Below are positions 1 through 6,260 of a stretch of DNA of 7,696 nt, one piece after another (the stretch's first letter is position 1; the number at the start of each line of letters is the position of its first letter). A model generated the notes under the pieces. It searched no databases, had not been told where the DNA came from, and saw only the letters and a list, made by a program, of their open reading frames with translations. Made by a program: the position numbers and the translations under genes. Source of the stretch: JAJYTL01 sp046705265 (GTDB lineage Bacteria > Pseudomonadota > Alphaproteobacteria > Ferrovibrionales > Ferrovibrionaceae); the NCBI GenBank assembly GCA_046705265.1, contig JBJKQL010000141.1, positions 1-7,696 of the forward strand, given 5' to 3'.

Positions 1-2
1 TT

Positions 3-110
3 CTGAGCCTGAACCAATTCGAGAAAACCCCGCTCGATACGCTGCTTTCGCGAACCGTCGAGGCGCCGGAAAGCACTCAGTCCGCCAACCAGCTGATTTT
101 GTTCGAATAA
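3..110 (+). CDS. IS4-type transposase, C-terminal fragment (cut by window edge)
   Basis: The frame is open from position 3 to the TAA at 108-110 and encodes 35 residues. It begins LSLNQFEKTPLDTLL and ends NQLILFE. This 'FEKTP...' stretch closing on 'NQL-(I/N)LF(E)' is the tail I recognise from IS4-family transposases that carry an N-terminal DUF4372 domain, which are common in Rhizobiales. The catalytic core lies outside the window, so activity cannot be judged. The bases just after the stop (111-126, cgttgggacagccgtg) probably include the terminal inverted repeat, but the partner end is not visible. The family call rests on a short tail recognised from memory. Confidence 0.6.
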   Translation: MSLNQFEKTPLDTLLSRTVEAPESTQSANQLILFE

Positions 111-1073
111 CGTTGGGACAGCCGTGATATCGCTTGCATTTGTGCTATAAACGACATGCAAATTCGGGGGCAGTGTAGAACCCTATCTGCGACATCGCTA
201 GATTCCCGAGGATCGCCGTGGGCCGTATCGTTGCGGCGTACTCGACATCGACGGTGGCCGCCAGCGAGCTAGTCGCATCCTCATTCGATGCTACGGTGTC
301 GGTTACGTCGCGCTCGGTCTCGGCAAAAGCGCGGCCTCTTCGACTTCGCGTTCAACCAAACGTTCTTGACCAGTGAAACCAACGTCTTCCTCGCGACCTG
401 TAGCCGAATTGCCGAATCCATGAGGACCGACAGGGACACCGCGGCCGCTCACGGGTTTCAGATGGGCAGTGAAGTTCGATGGTCGTATTGCAAGAACCGG
501 CACGATGCTGGAAGGCAGGGACCCAGGCAATCTCAGGTTCACGCACAAAAACGCGATCGTATGGAAGCCGTGGTTTCACGGCGGCTTACGCATGATGCGC
601 CAGATCGGCCGACAGTCGAGGACCGCCTTCGGCCGCGAGGTCGAGAGGCACTTCGCGAGACGGCCGGTCACAGAGATCTTCCAAGCCTTCGATGCGGCGG
701 AACAGCACCGGGTCCCACCGGAACTTTTCAGTATCGACGTGGAATATACGCCGCCGCAGGAGATTTTTTCGGATGATCCCAAATTACCACCGAATAGCTC
801 GCATGGACTATCGTTGCCATATCGGAGCAGAATCGGGTCGCAACGTCAAAAGCATGGAATCCGTTGCCGGTTGTCTTTCTGGCTCTCTGAGAAACCTGGC
901 GACAAGCCGCCGTGCGTTCATACGCCGTTGGTATCCGCCTAATGCAGGTCAAGGAAAGTGCGAGCACATCTGGGTCAAGACGTTCCGGGTCGGTGAACTT
1001 CTCCGGATGCTGGAGAGCGGTATCGATTACACCCTTGTCTGGTGCGGCCTAGCGTAACCGGAATGCACCTTAG
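111..1073. other. Gene-poor stretch with decayed coding remnants
   Basis: No frame in this stretch of nearly 1 kb has a credible start, ribosome binding site and recognisable product together. Open frames exist on both strands and contradict one another. On the plus strand, 469-942 contains FARRPVTEIFQAFDAAE (about 652-702), followed by an acidic stretch. This loosely recalls the C-terminal part of CaiB/BaiF-type CoA-transferases, but no upstream domain follows in frame. On the minus strand, the frame ending at 303 and another ending at 145 would join by a frameshift near 325 into a longer acidic, coding-like reading. A frame at 940-1056 (+) contains LLRMLESGIDYTLVW and is unassigned. The pattern suggests pseudogene debris between an IS4-type element and the frameshifted gene to the right. 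No terminator, RNA gene or repeat was seen. Confidence 0.45.
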
Positions 1074-1175
1074 CAGAGTCGCCAACCCGTCCAACAATCC
1101 AGGGCCTACTCACGGCAAACGGCACCATACCGCCTCCGATTCTCCATTCCGGCTTCAGTCGCTTCTCTGTTCGCG

Positions 1176-1548
1176 GTGGCCCCCGAGTGCTTCCTCATCT
1201 CCTTTCCCTGCGGCGACAGCCCCAGCGTCTTTCTTGATGAAGATGGCCAGATTGATAATTTCGTGGTCAGCGATCCGCGGGGCAGTCCAGAATCGTGGGA
1301 GGATCTCTACGCGATTTTACGACGGACGCCGAGTGTCCTCTATTGGCCTGGAAAGGAAGAAGGCGATTGTGCTGTCGTTGTCGGTGCTTCAGCTATTGCC
1401 GAGCGTCCGTCCGATATGATCGAGACAATTGGCACGGCGGCCGTGGTCTCCGGCCCACAAAGAAATCATCAAACGCATCAACGCACGTTCAGATCACACG
1501 CTTTGGGGGGCGTTGACCGATCTCGTAAAACGCTTGGTACTAGATTAA
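1176..1548 (+). pseudogene. Hypothetical gene broken by a single-base frameshift
   Basis: From a GTG at 1176 one frame reads VAPECFLISFPCGD, then FLDEDGQIDNFVVSD, SWEDLYAIL, SVLYWPGKEEGDCAVVVGAS and DMIETIGTAAVVSG. After the glycine codon at 1452-1454 that frame becomes unlike protein. Skipping one C in the run at 1454-1456 moves to another frame that reads HKEIIKRINARSD, then HTLWGALTDLVKRLVLD and a TAA at 1546-1548. The joined product is about 123 residues, soluble and coding-like on both sides of the break, so a one-base insertion in an original GGCC is the simplest explanation. I do not recognise the family. No Shine-Dalgarno precedes 1176 and the frame is open back to 1074, so the original start may be further upstream and lost. 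The gene converges on the acyl-CoA ligase and shares its stop region. Confidence 0.55.
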
Positions 1549-3086
1549 CCGTCACCAGCGTCGCTTTTGGCCGCAAGACGCCGGCGCAGCTCGGTCTTCA
1601 AAATCTTGCCATAATTGTTTTTCGGCAGGGCATCTGCGAAGACATAACGTTTCGGCCGCTTGAAGCGTGCGATATGCTCAAGGCAAAGCCGGTCGAGTTC
1701 CTCCGGGCTGAGATTGCTGCTCGGCCGGCACACCACGACGGCTACGACCTCCTCACCCCAATCAGGATGGGGGGCTCCGATCACGCTGGCTTCAACCACG
1801 CTTTCGTGACGGAGCAGCACCTCCTCGATCTCACGGGGGTAAATGTTCGAGCCGCCACTGATGATAAGGTCCTTAGAACGATCCTTAAGGGTTAGATAAC
1901 CCTCGGGGTCCAGAGATCCGAGATCACCGGTATGAAGCCAGCCGCCCTTGAGCGCCGCCGCGCTTGCCGCCGGATCATTCCAATAGCCGGCCATGACGCA
2001 ATCACTCCGCGTCACTACCTCGCCGATAGCCCCGCTCTCAACATCATGCCCATTGCCGTCGATCACCCGAACCTCGACTCCAGTCCGAGCCAAGCCGCAA
2101 GAGAGGAGCCGCTTTCGATACTGTGGATGGCCCCCTGCTGCATGGTCTGCCTTCGACAGGGCCGTGATGGTCATCGGACTTTCACCCTGGCCGTATATTT
2201 GCGCGAGCTTCGGTCCTAGGAGATCGAGGGCCTTGTCGAGGTCGGCCGCATACATCGGTGCACCGCCGTAAACAACGGTCCGCAGATTTCGCGAATCCTC
2301 GGTCGCCGCCTTGGCGCTATTGATAAGGCGCGCCACCATCGTCGGGGCCGCGAACATGCTGATCTGCTTATGGTGAGCAATCAGGGAAAAAATTTCATCC
2401 GGACTAAAGTGACTACTTTCTGGGATAACCTGTTTCCCGCCCTGCGCCATGTGGGGAAGCGCGTAAAGACCGGACCCGTGCGATAACGGTGCCGCATGGA
2501 TCATCGTGTCGTCAGCGCTAACGCGTTCTATATCGGCGTAATAGCTGTTAGTCATGAAGATTAGATTCCTCGCCGTCAGCACTGCGCCCTTTGGCCGACC
2601 GGTGGTACCGCTTGTATAGAAGAGCCAGGCGGGATCCGAAGGCGCAATATTGACCGGCGGAAAGGGCTCACCGTTACCGAAAGCCGTGAATTCGGGGTCG
2701 TCGACGGAAATCACCGACAAGCCGGCGAGACCTTCGGCTGCGGCCACAATGCCGGGGTGCAGGGCGGCAGACGCAAAACAGAGCGTAGCGCCAGAATTTT
2801 CCAGGATATAGGCGAATTCTCGAGCGTGGAGCTTCGCGTTCATCGGCACCACGCAAAGTCCGGCTTGCCAAGCGGCAAAGAGAATTTCAAAGAATTCCGG
2901 CCGGTTTTCCATCGCGATCGCGACACGCGCGCCGCTATCAAGTTTATAGCGCCGTCTCAACGTCCCGGCGATGCAGGCAACGTGCGTGGACAACGCGCCG
3001 TAGGTCCATTGTCGCGTGGCTGCTGTTACCGCGACAGCGTCCGGCTCGCGCCGAGCCGGACGAGTCAGAAGTAGTGCGAGGTTCAT
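1545..3086 (-). CDS. AMP-forming acyl-CoA synthetase (fatty-acid/aryl-CoA ligase type)
   Basis: The 513-residue product belongs to the class I adenylate-forming family: it activates a carboxylic acid with ATP to an acyl-AMP and transfers it to coenzyme A. Core motifs are in order. The phosphate-binding loop YTSGTTGRPKG is at about 157-167, the adenine motif YGQGES at 298-303 and TGDL at 386-389. The hinge DRSKDLIISGG is at 402-412, NIYPREIEE at 414-422, and the C-terminal PKNNYGKILK at 488-497, in which K494 is the expected catalytic lysine. Length and motif set fit an intact cytoplasmic enzyme. The ATG at 3086 (MNLALLLTR) is preferred because the extra residues from the GTG at 3137 look non-conserved; a GGGAGGG lies about 14 bases upstream of it, which is rather far. 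An ATG at 3110 is an alternative. Substrate cannot be read from sequence. No operon partner is present, because the downstream neighbour is convergent. Confidence 0.93.
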   Translation of the reverse strand: MNLALLLTRPARREPDAVAVTAATRQWTYGALSTHVACIAGTLRRRYKLDSGARVAIAMENRPEFFEILFAAWQAGLCVVPMNAKLHAREFAYILENSGATLCFASAALHPGIVAAAEGLAGLSVISVDDPEFTAFGNGEPFPPVNIAPSDPAWLFYTSGTTGRPKGAVLTARNLIFMTNSYYADIERVSADDTMIHAAPLSHGSGLYALPHMAQGGKQVIPESSHFSPDEIFSLIAHHKQISMFAAPTMVARLINSAKAATEDSRNLRTVVYGGAPMYAADLDKALDLLGPKLAQIYGQGESPMTITALSKADHAAGGHPQYRKRLLSCGLARTGVEVRVIDGNGHDVESGAIGEVVTRSDCVMAGYWNDPAASAAALKGGWLHTGDLGSLDPEGYLTLKDRSKDLIISGGSNIYPREIEEVLLRHESVVEASVIGAPHPDWGEEVVAVVVCRPSSNLSPEELDRLCLEHIARFKRPKRYVFADALPKNNYGKILKTELRRRLAAKSDAGDG

Positions 3087-3216
3087 CGACGCCGTCCGAT
3101 CCCTCCCCATGCCGGACACCCGCCCGCGCGCCGGCACATCTTTACCAGACGGAACTATCGCAATATCCGCACTAAAAGAACAATCGCTTTAAGACGTCAT
3201 CGCCGGCCGCTTAAGG

Positions 3217-3534
3217 TTAAGGCCGACGCCATGGATCGCCGCCTCGCCACCACCGAGCGATCGCGCCAGCGAGCACAATGGCGCCCAAAAGGGGCAGAAG
3301 GAACACAAACGCTCCGAACATGAGGACTAGCGCCAGCGCGGTAACAGCACCGATGCCAAGCGCAAGCCATAGGCCGGTCAATGGGCCGATCCGGGTCACG
3401 TAGATGTGATGGGTTTCATTGAAGCCCTCGCCCGTACGCCGCGCATTCGGCCAGCTCGCGCGGTTACGTTGTCGGTTCCTGTCTGGCGGAATAATTTCGG
3501 GTTCCGACCGGGGCCGCTCGCCCTCATCGTACAT
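3217..3534 (-). CDS. Small two-helix membrane protein, conserved Rhizobiales hypothetical
   Basis: The product has 105 residues starting MYDEGERPRSEPEIIPPDR. Residues 1-43 are hydrophilic and charged, rich in Arg and Pro. A short HHIYVTRIGP motif (42-51) leads into a hydrophobic region at about 51-92, long enough for two helices, and a basic tail ends WWRGGDPWRRP. This layout (acidic and proline-containing 'EPEIIPPDR' head, 'IYVTRIGP' motif, two membrane helices) is one I recognise from uncharacterised inner-membrane proteins of Bradyrhizobium and relatives; no function is known to me. The ATG at 3534 is chosen over the upstream start at 3573 because AGGAG lies 10 bases before it. It lies upstream of the acyl-CoA ligase on the same strand, with a gap of about 130 bases, so cotranscription is possible but not shown. 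Confidence 0.8.
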   Translation of the reverse strand: MYDEGERPRSEPEIIPPDRNRQRNRASWPNARRTGEGFNETHHIYVTRIGPLTGLWLALGIGAVTALALVLMFGAFVFLLPLLGAIVLAGAIARWWRGGDPWRRP

Positions 3535-3544
3535 TGGCTCTTTA

Positions 3545-3549
3545 CTCCT
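3545..3549 (-). promoter_or_regulatory. Ribosome binding site deciding the start at 3534
   Basis: On the minus strand the sequence AGGAG is followed by ten bases and then the ATG at 3534. This supports the internal MYDEGERP start over the longer reading frame, whose first 13 residues lie across and upstream of this site. Confidence 0.7.
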
Positions 3550-3575
3550 GCTCCCGGCCACGCTTGATGCCAAGT

Positions 3576-3665
3576 CTTCATGTCATTTATGGCTTATTCC
3601 GACATATTGCAACTCCGGGCGGCAAGAAAAATTGTACCAAAAAAATAAAATATCATTTTTGGCCA
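3576..3665. other. AT-rich intergenic segment
   Basis: This stretch is clearly richer in A and T than its surroundings, with runs such as ccaaaaaaataaaatatc and a weak AAAAAT/ATTTTT inverted repeat at about 3644-3658. It lies upstream of the small membrane protein gene. A possible minus-strand promoter reads TTGCAA, 17 bases, TAAATG (about 3584-3612), but the -10 match is poor. Nothing here is coding. Confidence 0.35.
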
Positions 3666-3713
3666 GTTACTTACAGCCCGATGCACAACCGGTCCGGAAG
3701 CGAAGACGCAGGC

Positions 3714-3908
3714 TTAGAGAGGCGATAGACCAGCGCAAAAGCCGACACCCTTGGCTAATGCCGGAAACAAAGACGAGCCGATGCCTTGGCGATCTGAACT
3801 TTCGCGTTTGGATACCGGCATCGGCGACTTGAGTGCTTGATCCAACATTGGCCAGGCCAATCCGAGTACCTGTAGCAACCCTAACGCAACGATGGTCCCT
3901 TTCGACAT
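3714..3908 (-). CDS. Possible small membrane-anchored or secreted protein
   Basis: The 64-residue frame begins MSKGTIVALGLLQVLGLAWP, a short basic start followed by a hydrophobic helix at about residues 5-22, then MLDQALKSPMPVSK and a mixed tail ending FCAGLSPL. The N-terminus looks like a signal anchor or signal peptide. I do not recognise the family. The start has only a weak purine stretch before it. A better ribosome binding site belongs to an overlapping ATG at 3940 in another frame, so the gene may be frameshifted or translationally coupled. The left end of the IS630-type element lies about 80 bases upstream of its start, so its promoter may have been displaced. Confidence 0.35.
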   Translation of the reverse strand: MSKGTIVALGLLQVLGLAWPMLDQALKSPMPVSKRESSDRQGIGSSLFPALAKGVGFCAGLSPL

Positions 3909-3940
3909 CTTCGTTGGTACAGCTTGCGAAGAACACCCAT
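3881..3940 (-). CDS. Short overlapping ORF with good ribosome binding site
   Basis: On the minus strand GCGGAGAGGT sits directly before an ATG at 3940, which opens a 19-residue frame, MGVLRKLYQRRCRKGPSLR, stopping at TAG 3881-3883. It overlaps the ATG at 3908 of the downstream frame. The first 11 residues are basic. Joined by a shift to the downstream MSKGTIVALGLL reading they would give a natural basic-then-hydrophobic N-terminus. It may be a leader ORF, the true 5' end of a frameshifted gene, or chance. Confidence 0.2.
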   Translation of the reverse strand: MGVLRKLYQRRCRKGPSLR

Positions 3941-3986
3941 ACCTCTCCGCTTCGCTCTAAGAACAAATGCGCTGCGACCGCGCTGT

Positions 3987-5151
3987 TAGTGGCTTCACCC
4001 TGACAATTGAGGCCCCTTGAGGATTCCCACAGACTGGCTGGCGTGCGAGTTTGGGAAGTGCGTGAGGGAATCGTCGCTACCGTCAACCCAGCCGACCGCG
4101 CCCACCTTGGTGCGGTGGTGGCCAATCGCAACAGCCGCAGAAGCATGTCTGGCGCCGCCGAATCGTGTTGCTGACTGCAGATTGCATAGGGACGGCGGCG
4201 ATCAAGTGCCAGACCAGCAAGAGCGAGTCTGCTGTCTGCCGCTGACAGCAGCGATACATGCAGGCCGGCTCAACGGCCTGCGACGAGATAAGACGTGCCC
4301 GCCGCGCAGCCTGCTACTCCACCAGACGGTGATCGATCGGGTCGCCACCCTGACCAGCACCGACCCATCCGGCGAGACGACGCATTGGTCGGCGGCGGCG
4401 ACGGCCAATGCGGCCGCCATCAGCATCAGCTCGGTGCAGCCCGTCTGGCGCGCGCCCACGGGCTGGAACCTAATCGCGTGCGCCAATTCAAGCGGTCCTA
4501 CGACAAGGGCTTCGCCGACAAGGTCCGCAAGATCGTCGGCCTCGATGTCGATCCGGTGCCCCATGCCGTGGTTCTCTCGGTTGACGAGAAGAGCCGGATC
4601 CAGGTGCTCGACGGCGCCCAGCCGGGTTCGCCGATCAAGAAGGGGCGCCGCGGCACTACGACCCAAGACGGCATTCGCAACGGCACGACCACGCTCTTCG
4701 CAGCGCTTAACGTGATCGAGAGCAAGCTCATCGACCGCTGTATGCAGCGCCATCACCATCCGGAGTTCATCCGTTTCCTCAATACCGGCAAGGCTGAGGT
4801 GCACGCTGGCAAAATCGGTCACATCTTCGTCTATAACTACGCCACCCATAAGCATCCAAAGGTCAAAGCTTGGCTGGCGCGACATCCGCGGTTCGCTTCC
4901 ACTTCACCCCGACCTCCTGCTCGTGGCTCAACGCCGTCGGGCCCTTCTCCGCCAAGCTCACGCGACGACTCAAGCGTGGCGTCTCCCGATCCATCGTCGA
5001 GCTCCAGGCCGCCATCAACTGCTTCATCGCCGAGACCAACCATGATCTCAAGCCCTTCGTGTGGACAGCCGGCCCCGACAAAATCATCGCCGCGATCAAT
5101 CCAGGGCACCAAGCGCTAAATTCAACCAGTGGGAGCACGGCATTCACACTA
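3987..5151 (+). mobile_element. Degenerate IS630-family insertion sequence with TA flanks
   Basis: The transposase remnant at 4019-5118 defines the element. On the left, TTAGTG occurs at 3986-3991; on the right, the reverse complement of 5147-5152 is also TTAGTG. Continuing inward without gaps, the two ends also share CC and TG at offsets 12-13 and 15-16, which would be a weak inverted repeat. TA dinucleotides at 3987-3988 and 5150-5151 fit the TA target duplication known for IS630/Tc1-type elements. The length of about 1.16 kb is normal for the family. The family call is strong; the exact ends are tentative because the left repeat is poorly preserved. Confidence 0.6.
4019..5118 (+). pseudogene. 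IS630-family transposase, multiply frameshifted
   Basis: The reading is recovered by moving between frames. GVRVWEVREGIVATVNPADR begins at about 4040. It continues after a lost base near 4136 with QKHVWRRRIVLLTAD. A TGA at 4243-4245 then stands where this family has Trp (VWRWQ). After another lost base near 4269 comes LNGLRRDKT, then GETTHWSAAAT and SISSVQ. A two-base insertion near 4450 leads to WRAHGLEPNRVRQFKRSYD, VLSVDEKSRIQ, LFAALNVIE and NYATHKHPKVKAWLARHPRF. A shift near 4895 leads to FHFTPTSCSWLNAV, LKRGVSRSIVELQAAIN and KPFVWTAGPDKIIAAINPGHQ. The first catalytic Asp (SVDEKS) remains. The second, in the family's LDNYATHKHP, is Tyr here (VYNYATHKHP). The Glu expected after LNAV is Gly. 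The element cannot transpose by itself. Confidence 0.92.
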
Positions 5152-5550
5152 ATGCGATCTATGCGTGCCTTTAATCCCACCCGAGAAGCCCGCCTTCGCG
5201 GCTTCCCTAGGCCACAAAAACGAAAGCCCACCGAGTACCCGCATGTCGGTCTCAAGACGCTTGGTCTCGTCCTCGACCCACTCGCTTTGGATTCGGGACA
5301 CCTCTTTGATGTCCTGGCATGTGCCCAGCCGCTCCAGCGTCTCAAGCGCCGCTGCCGTGCCTTCCCGACGCCGTGTCAGCCATTCGGCGGTTGCTGGCGC
5401 TGCCGCTTTCAACAAGTCGGCCTGCCACTGGAGCCACAGCTCCATCGGCCATACGGCCAATCGTATGGCTTGTCCATTGAATGCGTTGAACAATGGGAAC
5501 CCGACTGTGACGCGCGGGACGCATTCGTCGGTCTGCGCTGGATTGTTCAT
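5149..5550 (-). CDS. Phasin-like polyhydroxyalkanoate granule protein
   Basis: The product is 133 residues and largely helical, without membrane segments. FNAFNGQAIRLAVWPMELWL (21-40) is followed by WQADLLKAAAPATAEWLTRR (42-61), EGTAAALETLERL (63-75), DIKEVSRIQSEWVEDETKRL (80-99) and FLWPREAAKAG (111-121). The pattern of an N-terminal amphipathic segment with repeated Trp, then a Glu/Leu-rich helix, resembles phasin-family proteins, which coat PHA/PHB storage granules in the cytoplasm. The call is by pattern only, so I give no gene symbol. AGGAG six bases before the ATG at 5550 makes the start firm. The TAG stop at 5149-5151 overlaps the right-hand TA flank of the IS630-type element. A sigma-54-like promoter lies about 120 bases upstream. 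The gene is in a single uninterrupted frame and probably functional. Confidence 0.75.
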   Translation of the reverse strand: MNNPAQTDECVPRVTVGFPLFNAFNGQAIRLAVWPMELWLQWQADLLKAAAPATAEWLTRRREGTAAALETLERLGTCQDIKEVSRIQSEWVEDETKRLETDMRVLGGLSFLWPREAAKAGFSGGIKGTHRSH

Positions 5551-5556
5551 CGCCCT

Positions 5557-5561
5557 CTCCT
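5557..5561 (-). promoter_or_regulatory. Ribosome binding site of the phasin-like gene
   Basis: The minus strand reads AGGAG followed by six bases (AGGGCG) and the ATG at 5550. This is a strong Shine-Dalgarno at good spacing and supports expression from this start rather than the longer overlapping minus-strand frame that begins at 5617. Confidence 0.75.
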
Positions 5562-5668
5562 ATAGTTGACATCGCTGGATCGAGTATCGTCGGAGGCGGA
5601 TTGACATGAACTGTCACTTCCCGGGGGCCAAACCCGCGCGGCTCGCGAACAAATTCGCCGTCGGCGCC

Positions 5669-5683
5669 GCGTCTTCCGTGCCA
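5669..5683 (-). promoter_or_regulatory. Candidate sigma-54 (RpoN) promoter for the phasin-like gene
   Basis: The minus strand reads TGGCACGGAAGACGC. The -24 half TGGCACG is a perfect match to the RpoN consensus, and the GG and GC core pairs are ten bases apart as required. The -12 half reads ACGC instead of TTGC. A start site would fall near 5657, about 107 bases before the ATG at 5550. I found no TGT-N10-ACA activator site (NifA type) in the bases upstream, so this is a motif match only. Confidence 0.3.
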
Positions 5684-5730
5684 ATTAGAGCAAGCCTAAG
5701 ACATTGGCAACGGTTGACCACTGACTCAGA

Positions 5731-6075
5731 TCAAGGATTCGATTTTTTCGAGCTCAGATGCATGTCGCCATAGACTATGTTCGTATTAGGCTCTTCGGCG
5801 ATTAGGAGCGCCAGCCCCTTCCCGTTGGCACCGTAGGCTATACTTCTGGTCCAGATGCCCTCCTTGACAGGGGCCAAATCCGCGCCACAGGGGAGGCAGC
5901 TGCCGTCTTTATGATGATTCGCAAACCGAGAGTTCTTCGAAAGATTTTCGATGCCTCCCTCGGCTCCTACCTTAGAACCAATCGAGATCTTCCGCGTCCC
6001 GCACATTTCGCAAACAAGTTTCGAACGCGTTTTCACTCGATAATTAATTCGCCTGCGCGAAGGAACGACGGCCAA
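5731..6075 (-). CDS. Hypothetical protein with CxxC...HH...CxxC zinc-site pattern
   Basis: The 114-residue frame starts at TTG 6075, the first start codon of common type in a frame open back to about 6210; a GTG at 6036 is an alternative. Neither has a convincing Shine-Dalgarno. A basic N-terminus is followed by VCEMCGTRK (Cys22, Cys25), then ANHHKDGSCLPCG (His54, His55, Cys60, Cys63) and a mixed C-terminal part ending DMHLSSKKSNP. Two CxxC pairs 34 residues apart suggest a bound zinc ion. The HHKDG stretch between them recalls the HNH-nuclease 'HHxDG' region, but no complete HNH motif follows. Codons end in A or T more often than in the neighbours, hinting at foreign origin or decay. No family is recognised. 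Confidence 0.45.
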   Translation of the reverse strand: MAVVPSRRRINYRVKTRSKLVCEMCGTRKISIGSKVGAEGGIENLSKNSRFANHHKDGSCLPCGADLAPVKEGIWTRSIAYGANGKGLALLIAEEPNTNIVYGDMHLSSKKSNP

Positions 6076-6110
6076 CTTAGAACGTGATCTTATCGAAGTA
6101 GATATTGACG

Positions 6111-6260
6111 ATGCCCGCGATCGTAGGCCAACTCGCGAGCACCAACTTGGTGAAAGATCATCAGCCTGCCCAATCCGTGGGGGCCGAGGCGAAGGTCGAG
6201 AACGAAGCCTTCAACGGTCTCGCAGAGGCTCGCACGCCCAATGCGTTGAGGGTCATCTAG
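6111..6260 (+). CDS. Short ORF ending at the IS1182 boundary (possible truncated gene)
   Basis: A 49-residue frame runs from ATG 6111 to TAG 6258-6260: MPAIVGQLASTNLVKDHQ, then AQSVGAEAKVENEAFNG and LAEARTPNALRVI. The composition is protein-like (Ala, Glu, Val rich, no long low-complexity run), but I do not recognise it and the ribosome binding site is weak. The stop codon comes from CTAG at 6257-6260, exactly where the left end of the IS1182-type element appears to begin, so this may be the 5' part of a longer gene cut by the insertion. It overlaps, on the opposite strand, the open upstream part of the zinc-site protein frame. Confidence 0.3.
   Translation: MPAIVGQLASTNLVKDHQPAQSVGAEAKVENEAFNGLAEARTPNALRVI

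Noticed and set aside
1429..1446. TGGCACGG as another sigma-54 promoter
   Set aside because: It lies inside the coding region of the frameshifted gene, lacks the GC at the -12 position and does not face a downstream plus-strand gene start.
1932..2271. Plus-strand frames opposite the acyl-CoA ligase
   Set aside because: They lie entirely within the well-supported ligase gene and have no recognisable motifs.
4202..4885. Minus-strand frame of 227 residues opposite the IS630 remnant
   Set aside because: It is antisense to recognisable transposase segments, and its apparent protein character comes from reading the complement of those codons.
4870..5565. Plus-strand frame of 231 residues taken as one gene
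   Set aside because: Only the first part (to about 5118) is the shifted IS630 C-terminus. The rest is antisense to the phasin-like gene, which has a firm start and ribosome binding site.
6076..6110. Type III secretion 'tts box' or nod box upstream of the short ORF
   Set aside because: No match to the conserved blocks of either motif was seen in the bases before 6111 or elsewhere in the window.
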